From: JAJISK01 sp046759865
GTDB taxonomy: Archaea > Thermoplasmatota > Thermoplasmata > RBG-16-68-12 > JAJISG01
Assembly: GCA_046759865.1 (NCBI GenBank)
Contig: JBHIDB010000016.1
Location: 1 to 17,813 of the forward strand
Length of the DNA stretch: 17,813 bases
Reading direction: 5' to 3'
The translations under genes and the position numbers were made by a program. The notes under the pieces were generated by a model. The model had not been told where the DNA came from and searched no databases. It saw nothing but the letters and a program-made list of their open reading frames with translations. This document shows positions 13,044 to 17,813 of the stretch, one piece after another. The stretch's first letter is position 1; every line of letters starts with the position of its first letter.

Positions 13044-13700
13044 TCAATGTTCGATCTTCCGCTGCCCACCTTCGTAGGCAGCGTCCAGGAGTTCCGCAAT
13101 GCGGAGGGCCTTCCCGGGGCCGATCTTGGGCACCTTCAGGAGGTCTCGCTCGGAGGCCCCCATGACTCCGCGTACGGACCCGAACCGTTCCAACAGGGCC
13201 TTCGACAGGGTGTCCCCGATATTCGGGAGGCCCTGGACCGCGAACTCCTGCCGTTCGGGGAGGCTGAGAAGCTTGGGCTTGTGGCGAAGGCTGAATGAGC
13301 TGAGCCTTTTCCGCTGCTGTTGGTAGAGGGTCTCCAAGAGGAGGGCCGTGTGGAGATAGTTCGGCGCAAAGAGGACGGGGACTCGCTCCTCAAATTGCAA
13401 AGCCAGAAACGCGCCCCAGAAAACCTTTGGATTGCTGTATTCGTCGACCAGGGCGAGGTCACCCTCAACGACCACGAGGGGTCGCGGATACGTGTCTCGG
13501 AGGCGGGAGACTTGTTCCCACAGCCGCTTGTTCACGATGGAGGAGAAGAAGTCCTGGATCGTCTTCCGCTCCACCCCCACTTCCCCAACGATGTAATCCC
13601 CTGGGGCGAGCGTCTTCCGTTGCACGGGGATGCCAGACGCCTGGATGTGGGTCTCGATCTCCTCCGGTTCATGGACATCCACGTACAGGGGAGGCTCCAT
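13044..13700 (-). CDS. xpf: XPF/Mus81-family structure-specific endonuclease, short form
   Basis: This 218-residue protein consists of an ERCC4 nuclease domain and tandem helix-hairpin-helix repeats, without the helicase domain of euryarchaeal Hef. The nuclease motif is complete in GDYIVGEVGVERKTIQDF: D35, E44-R45-K46 and D50. The upstream VDxRE motif reads VDVHE (8-12), with Arg replaced by His. The two hairpins are at about 154-180 (GLPNIGDTLSKALLERFGS) and 183-207 (KVPKIGPGKALRIAELL). The family cuts 3' flaps and branched DNA as a dimer, and crenarchaeal short forms need PCNA; the tail here (GGQRKIEH) shows no clear PCNA-binding motif. A TATA box 26 nt upstream of ATG 13700 gives a leaderless message. 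It converges on the roadblock-like gene across 110 bp. Confidence 0.93.
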   Translation of the reverse strand: MEPPLYVDVHEPEEIETHIQASGIPVQRKTLAPGDYIVGEVGVERKTIQDFFSSIVNKRLWEQVSRLRDTYPRPLVVVEGDLALVDEYSNPKVFWGAFLALQFEERVPVLFAPNYLHTALLLETLYQQQRKRLSSFSLRHKPKLLSLPERQEFAVQGLPNIGDTLSKALLERFGSVRGVMGASERDLLKVPKIGPGKALRIAELLDAAYEGGQRKIEH

Positions 13701-13721
13701 GGGCGCTCAACGGTCCCCCGG

Positions 13722-13730
13722 CTATTTAGG
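13722..13730 (-). promoter_or_regulatory. TATA box of xpf
   Basis: CCTAAATAG on the minus strand is centred 26 nt upstream of ATG 13700. It shows that xpf has its own promoter rather than being read only from the upstream aminotransferase gene, whose stop is 221 nt away. Confidence 0.6.
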
Positions 13731-13921
13731 CGTGCAGACGGTGGCGTCCTCCGGTCCTCAATCTCCCGCAAGGGCAAGGAGGCTCCAGATGCGCGGGAAG
13801 GCGGCGTTAGCTATGCTGCCTACATTGGCCTTTCCGGAACAGTCCGCAGAAGGGTCCCTCCCCCATCTGGACGCCCGCCAAGTTTCGGACACCACGGAAG
13901 GGGATATCGCTCTGGGTGCAC

Positions 13922-15040
13922 TCAACTCTTGCCCAGTACCTCAACAACTTCTTCATTCTCTTCGAAGGTGTTGTAAAAGTAAGGGGAGATGCGGACCCGA
14001 CTCCCCCGGGCGTCTACGATGATGTTATGGGCGAGGAGGCGCTGAACGGCCCCCGCCGGATCGGAGACCTCCACCATCACGATCCCGGTTCGGGCCTCCG
14101 GCGGCGGCGCGCGCACATCCAGCTTCGCGTTCTCCGCTCGCTCGACAAGGTCGTTGGCCAACGCCAGCGTGCGATCCCGAATTTGCGAAGGCCCCACTTC
14201 CTGAATCATCTCCAGGCCCGCTCTGGCATTGAAAGCGACGACGGTGGCCGGGGTGCCCACCTCGAAGCGTCGCGCGTCCTCCCAGAAGGCGAACTTCCGT
14301 GGGTCGAAGTCGAATTGGTGGGCGTTTCCGAACCAGCCCGTCAGGGTAGGGGTCCACTCCGCGATGCGCTCGCGGCGTACGTACAGGAACGCCAGTCCGG
14401 GCCCGCCGAGGAGCCACTTGAGGGAGCCGGAGATATAGACGTCGACGCCGAGTTCCCGTACATCCACAGGCAGTTGACCCGCACCGTGGTACCCATCTAC
14501 GATGCTGACTGCACCTGTTCTCCGCGCGAGACGCGACAAGGCCGGGATGTTCTGGAGGAATCCTGTGGCGAAGAAAACGTGGCACGTCGCCATGGCCAAG
14601 GTCTTCTCCGTCACGCCGGCCTCCCAGTCCTCCGCAGGAATGACGATGGAGTCGGGGCTGGTCAGGAGATTCACCTCGGCCTCCGGGCGGACCTTCCACT
14701 GGTAGGGGATGGTGGGAAAGTCAAGCTCCGTTGTCACGACCTCCGATCGCTCCTCGTAAGGCAAGACGCTGGCGATCACGGAGAGGGCGGAGGAGACGTT
14801 GGGAGCCAACGCGATTTCTTCCTTCGACGCCCCAATCAGGCTGGCGAATTGACCTCGGATGCCATCCAGGGCATCCATCCAGCGCTCGTACCAGGCGTGG
14901 GCACCCAGGTCGTCCCAGTCGTCATAGAACCGGGCTGCGGCGTCTCGGGACCACGTTGAGAGCGGGCCCAGGGAGCATGTATTCTGGTAATTCTTCGTCT
15001 CAAGGATGGGAAATTCGTCGCGGTAGGCCTCGAAGTCCAT
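13922..15040 (-). CDS. Class V aminotransferase-fold PLP enzyme (kynureninase / cysteine desulfurase-like)
   Basis: This 372-residue fold-type I PLP enzyme has the Schiff-base lysine at K208 in SGSLKWLLGGPG and the PLP-binding Asp/His at D182 and H185 in VDGYHGAGQ. The N-terminal NTCSLGPLS (20-28) and the GWFGNAHQFDF stretch (235-245) recall kynureninase and the broader class V group that includes isopenicillin-N epimerase-like proteins. The SufS/NifS active-site Cys loop is not recognisable, so I would not call it a cysteine desulfurase. The reaction is unknown. It begins 33 nt after the nreA stop on the same strand, probably as part of that transcript, though a weak TATA-like element overlaps the nreA stop (about 15070-15078). 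Confidence 0.85.
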   Translation of the reverse strand: MDFEAYRDEFPILETKNYQNTCSLGPLSTWSRDAAARFYDDWDDLGAHAWYERWMDALDGIRGQFASLIGASKEEIALAPNVSSALSVIASVLPYEERSEVVTTELDFPTIPYQWKVRPEAEVNLLTSPDSIVIPAEDWEAGVTEKTLAMATCHVFFATGFLQNIPALSRLARRTGAVSIVDGYHGAGQLPVDVRELGVDVYISGSLKWLLGGPGLAFLYVRRERIAEWTPTLTGWFGNAHQFDFDPRKFAFWEDARRFEVGTPATVVAFNARAGLEMIQEVGPSQIRDRTLALANDLVERAENAKLDVRAPPPEARTGIVMVEVSDPAGAVQRLLAHNIIVDARGSRVRISPYFYNTFEENEEVVEVLGKS

Positions 15041-15073
15041 GGCAACCCCCCGGAGCCGGAGGGGGAGCCGCTA

Positions 15074-16414
15074 CTAATGGCTTCTCGCGGCCGGCCCCCT
15101 CATGAAGTCCTCCAGGCGGCGCTGTTTCCGATAGAAGCCGTAGAGGGTGCTTCTCTGAAGCCACCGCTCGAGAGGGATTCGGAGCCGTCCGCCGAGGACT
15201 TCGAGGGCCTCGTCAAAGGTGGAGAAGCGCTGGACCCGACGCCGAAGTGCCTCACGTGCCAACTCCCGAAACCGCCAGACGCCGAGGGGAATCCACTCCC
15301 GGTACACCTCGAGGAAGACGATGGCGATGGCCTGCCTTCCGACGGTATCCAGGTGCTCTAGGACCGGAAGCCGGGCCGCGTGGTAGGCGCCGACCAGGTT
15401 TCGGGGATAGTCCTTGCGTCCCCAGGCACACTCGAAGTCGGATGCCGGGCCGGCTGGGTGCCCCTCCCAACCCTCCAACGCCTCGAACATCCACGGTCCG
15501 GGGAGCAGCAGCACCTGGACGTTGTTCGCAACCGCCGTCGCACCGTAGAGGTGGAACTCCCCGAGTTCGGGATGATACCGGACGCGCTTCCGGAGGCTTT
15601 GCCCGACGATGTCGTCGACGGCGGTGATGCTCCACTCGGTTGGCACGAGGCGCCGATTTCTAGACCTCCCGAGCAGACCGACGCTCAGTAGCCGCGTCAG
15701 GTGCCGCTGTTCGATGCCGTGCTCGTAGAGGTCCCAGGTTCCGGGCCCGGCCCGCAGATCGCCGTCGGAGACGATGTAGTCGACGCGGCGCGGGACCTTC
15801 GGATTCTCCGTCAGCTGGAGCGACTCAAAGGGGGCCGAGGGACCCACCGGCTTGCCTCGGGGAGAGAAGTACACATCAAGGTTGGGCCGCTTCGAGAGCT
15901 GCATCTCCGCATGGACCGGGTCCGAGGCCATGGCGACTTCTTGCAGGGCCTCCAGCGGTCGGTCGCGCAAATCGGCAACCTGAACCCGTTGCTGCCGCTT
16001 GCCTCGGACCATCGACATCCGGAGTCGGAGGATCTCCTGAAGCGGAAGCCCCAACCACCGCTCCTCGGCGTCCATCACGGAGACGTCCACATCGGAGGGC
16101 GGGAGAAGGGGACCCACGAGGACCCGGGGATAGCCCCATTGGCCCACAAAGGCCGCCGGAGGCGTGGCCCCGTACAAGCGGGTGCCCTGGGTCCGCTGGG
16201 CCTCCCGGGTCCACTGACGAACGCCTTGAAGCTTCGGGCAGGTGGCAAAGCGGCAACGTTTCCAGTCCCCGATGCAGACGGAACAGCTCACTTCGCGGCG
16301 TCTTTCCTGACCGGTGACCCGGGGAACTCCCTCGGGGGGCACCCTCCTTGTAACCCTCCCGCCCTTTTGTCTCCACCGAATGTCCTTGCGACTCTTCTCC
16401 CGCACATTCCTCAA
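15074..16414 (-). CDS. nreA: NreA-type archaeal DNA repair protein
   Basis: NreA proteins act in archaeal repair of DNA damage (mitomycin C sensitivity in haloarchaeal mutants) and bind PCNA. The N-terminal zinc-finger cysteines are C44, C47, C54 and C59 in CSVCIGDWKRCRFATC. The conserved core follows: LYGATPPAAFVGQWGYPRVLVGPLLPP (about 80-106), SVMDAEERWLGLPLQEILRLR, and the middle block with FHLYGATAVANNVQVLLLPGPW. At the C-terminus QRRLEDFM (431-438) fits a PCNA-interacting QxxLxxFx motif. The open frame begins with TTG at 16414; in-frame GTG codons at 16405, 16342 and 16291 are alternatives, and residues 1-40 are unusually basic and unlike the conserved part, so the true start may lie at one of these. 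It lies 29 nt after the methyltransferase stop, with no promoter in between, so co-transcription is likely. Confidence 0.9.
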   Translation of the reverse strand: MRNVREKSRKDIRWRQKGGRVTRRVPPEGVPRVTGQERRREVSCSVCIGDWKRCRFATCPKLQGVRQWTREAQRTQGTRLYGATPPAAFVGQWGYPRVLVGPLLPPSDVDVSVMDAEERWLGLPLQEILRLRMSMVRGKRQQRVQVADLRDRPLEALQEVAMASDPVHAEMQLSKRPNLDVYFSPRGKPVGPSAPFESLQLTENPKVPRRVDYIVSDGDLRAGPGTWDLYEHGIEQRHLTRLLSVGLLGRSRNRRLVPTEWSITAVDDIVGQSLRKRVRYHPELGEFHLYGATAVANNVQVLLLPGPWMFEALEGWEGHPAGPASDFECAWGRKDYPRNLVGAYHAARLPVLEHLDTVGRQAIAIVFLEVYREWIPLGVWRFRELAREALRRRVQRFSTFDEALEVLGGRLRIPLERWLQRSTLYGFYRKQRRLEDFMRGPAARSH

Positions 16415-16443
16415 GGGGGTCCGTCTTCGCGCACGCCAGGTCG

Positions 16444-17640
16444 TCAGCCAGTCCTCTGTGCTTCGACCACGATGAAGTTGGGGGCCTGGAAGAAGTCTAT
16501 CATTTCCCGATAGTGTTTATCAAGGGCCTCCTCGCTGGGCAGCGGCTCCTCGAGCCGAAGCACGACGAAACCCGCCTCGTGGAGGGCTTCGAAGTAGTCC
16601 CGGAGGGGGCGGTGGTACCCCACCGCCGCTGGCTTCCCCGGTGGCGACCAGTAAATCGCCATCCGTTCAAAGTACCGGTCCATTAGGAGCTGCCGAGTCT
16701 CTACGCGGTCGCTGTCCTCCGGCTCCTGAAGCCACCGTGCTGGAGGCCGATCAAAGGCGGGATGGGTGAGGCTGAAGACAAAGCGGCCGCGGGGACGGAG
16801 GACCCGGAAGAGCTCCGCGATCGCCTCTCCGTAGCGGCGAATGTCCTGAAGGACCACGTTGGAGACCACCACATCGAACGTCTGGTCGTCGAGGGAGGCC
16901 AGGTCCGCGAGGTCCGCCTGTTGGTAGGCGATTCCGAGGGGTTCGCGCGACTCCTCTTCTTTGGCCATCGCCAAGAGCTTCGGCGAAAAGTCTACGGCCA
17001 CCACCGCGGCCCCTCTCCGCGCGAGCAGCCGTGCGAGATAGCCCGTCCCGCAGCCCGCGTCGAGGATCCGGAGGTCCTCCACGGCACCGAGGTACTCGAA
17101 GAGCACGGGGTCGATGACCCACTCCCGGTTCAGGTCACCCCGCGGACTGTAGAAGGATGCCAACCACTCGGCCACGCCGTCCCAGCCCTGTACGAGATCC
17201 TCATCGGAGAGCTCGTCCGGCGGGCCTGCGCGCATGTCCCACATGACCGAGATCTCCTCCTCCGCGGTCATGCCCCGCCGCTCGCGGCGCCATTCCGCGT
17301 GGACGTCCCAGGGGTGGTCCCCCATGTACTCCTGGTGGTCCAACGCCGCGTGCCACTCCTCATGCCATGGACAGCGTAGGCGGTAGTAGTAGGTCCAGCC
17401 CCAGAAGTCCGTTCGCGGGGCGCGATACTCGGGGGCACAGCTGCGGCAGAAGAACCGTTCCTCGCGGGGGCAGAAGGCTGTGCCGTCGAAGTGGTGCGGG
17501 TCTCCGCACACGGCACAGTCGTAGCGCCAGTGGAGGTCGCATCGCGGATAGGAGTTCAACGTGTGGCGGGCGGGTCGAACGGAATAAGACCTGTCGTGCC
17601 CCCTAATCCCCTCACAGTAGCGGCAGCGGCTCTCGCTCAT
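16444..17640 (-). CDS. SAM-dependent methyltransferase with Cys/His-rich N-terminal domain
   Basis: This 398-residue fusion joins a metal-binding N-terminal part to a class I methyltransferase. The first 93 residues hold C6, C9, C34, H37, C42, C45, H49, C57, C65, C68, C90 and H93, enough for two or three zinc sites. After an aromatic linker rich in Trp and acidic residues (about 76-165), the methyltransferase shows motif I LDAGCGTG (193-200), VVAVDFS, a motif IV-like FDVVVSNVVLQDI and RVLRPRGRFVFSLTHPAF. I chose the ATG at 17640 since a TATA box lies 28 nt upstream; the upstream in-frame start at 17724 would place that TATA inside the gene. The substrate is unknown; the zinc part may bind RNA or protein (inference). 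It heads a likely operon with nreA. Confidence 0.88.
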   Translation of the reverse strand: MSESRCRYCEGIRGHDRSYSVRPARHTLNSYPRCDLHWRYDCAVCGDPHHFDGTAFCPREERFFCRSCAPEYRAPRTDFWGWTYYYRLRCPWHEEWHAALDHQEYMGDHPWDVHAEWRRERRGMTAEEEISVMWDMRAGPPDELSDEDLVQGWDGVAEWLASFYSPRGDLNREWVIDPVLFEYLGAVEDLRILDAGCGTGYLARLLARRGAAVVAVDFSPKLLAMAKEEESREPLGIAYQQADLADLASLDDQTFDVVVSNVVLQDIRRYGEAIAELFRVLRPRGRFVFSLTHPAFDRPPARWLQEPEDSDRVETRQLLMDRYFERMAIYWSPPGKPAAVGYHRPLRDYFEALHEAGFVVLRLEEPLPSEEALDKHYREMIDFFQAPNFIVVEAQRTG

Positions 17641-17663
17641 CCCGTCCTTCGGAAGACGCCTCT

Positions 17664-17672
17664 GGATATAGG
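17664..17672 (-). promoter_or_regulatory. TATA box of the methyltransferase-nreA unit
   Basis: CCTATATCC on the minus strand is centred 28 nt upstream of ATG 17640, giving a leaderless message that could continue through nreA and the PLP enzyme gene. The rest of the right edge (17673-17813) shows nothing I can support. Confidence 0.6.
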
Positions 17673-17813
17673 TTGCGACCTTACGCGGTGGGAAAGAGGC
17701 GGACGGCCACACGCGACCTGTCAAACGGTCAGACCAGCAAGGGTGTTGCGATTGCGCACGTTAGTAACGGCCGGCTGAACGGGTCGCCGAAGCTTCCCGC
17801 TTACACCGCCGTC

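Noticed and set aside
13922..15040. Cysteine desulfurase (SufS/NifS) annotation
   Set aside because: The PLP lysine is present but I cannot find the active-site Cys loop, and no SUF or ISC neighbours occur.

Overview
The window looks like a GC-rich archaeal chromosome segment, most likely from a Thermoplasmata-like euryarchaeon (lineage is inference). The evidence is an archaeal/eukaryotic-type leucyl-tRNA synthetase, archaeal Trm1, a GPN-loop GTPase, THEP1-type NTPase, NreA, a helicase-less XPF nuclease, a tRNA with bulge-helix-bulge (BHB) introns, and TATA boxes about 25-30 nt upstream of most start codons, implying mostly leaderless transcription. I see no insertion sequences, CRISPR arrays or rRNA. 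It reads as ordinary chromosomal backbone with some unusual content.

Layout. 72-615: a tandem ribbon-helix-helix regulator (minus) with two near-identical palindromes flanking a TATA box. 616-4825: leuS, a coupled membrane-anchored pilin-like protein, then a convergent four-helix membrane protein. 4917-5028: tRNA-Lys(CUU) interrupted twice, once at 37/38 and once inside the T-loop at 59/60. 5069-9544: GPN-loop GTPase, an SLOG/LOG-like protein and a methyltransferase in an overlapping minus-strand pair, a HAD-like hydrolase, then THEP1 NTPase overlapping trm1. 9551-10375: a six-helix DUF6159-like membrane protein.

10528-12933 holds the most interesting cluster: two Ras/Rab-like small GTPases arranged tail to tail, an unknown 86-residue protein translationally coupled to the second one, and a divergently transcribed single-pass membrane protein whose cytosolic part resembles a roadblock/LC7-like domain. 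This resembles an MglA/MglB-type GTPase and partner set and is the best candidate for an undescribed system here.

13044-17640 is a minus-strand block: XPF/Mus81-type nuclease, a class V PLP enzyme, NreA with zinc finger and C-terminal PCNA-binding motif, and a methyltransferase carrying a Cys/His-rich N-terminal domain. The last three may form one transcription unit read from a promoter near 17668. XPF has its own promoter near 13726.

Working links: the tRNA-Lys has G26, the base Trm1 methylates, and trm1 lies 3.4 kb away. NreA and XPF are both repair proteins. The two GTPases lack lipidation cysteines, so the neighbouring membrane protein could supply membrane attachment (inference).
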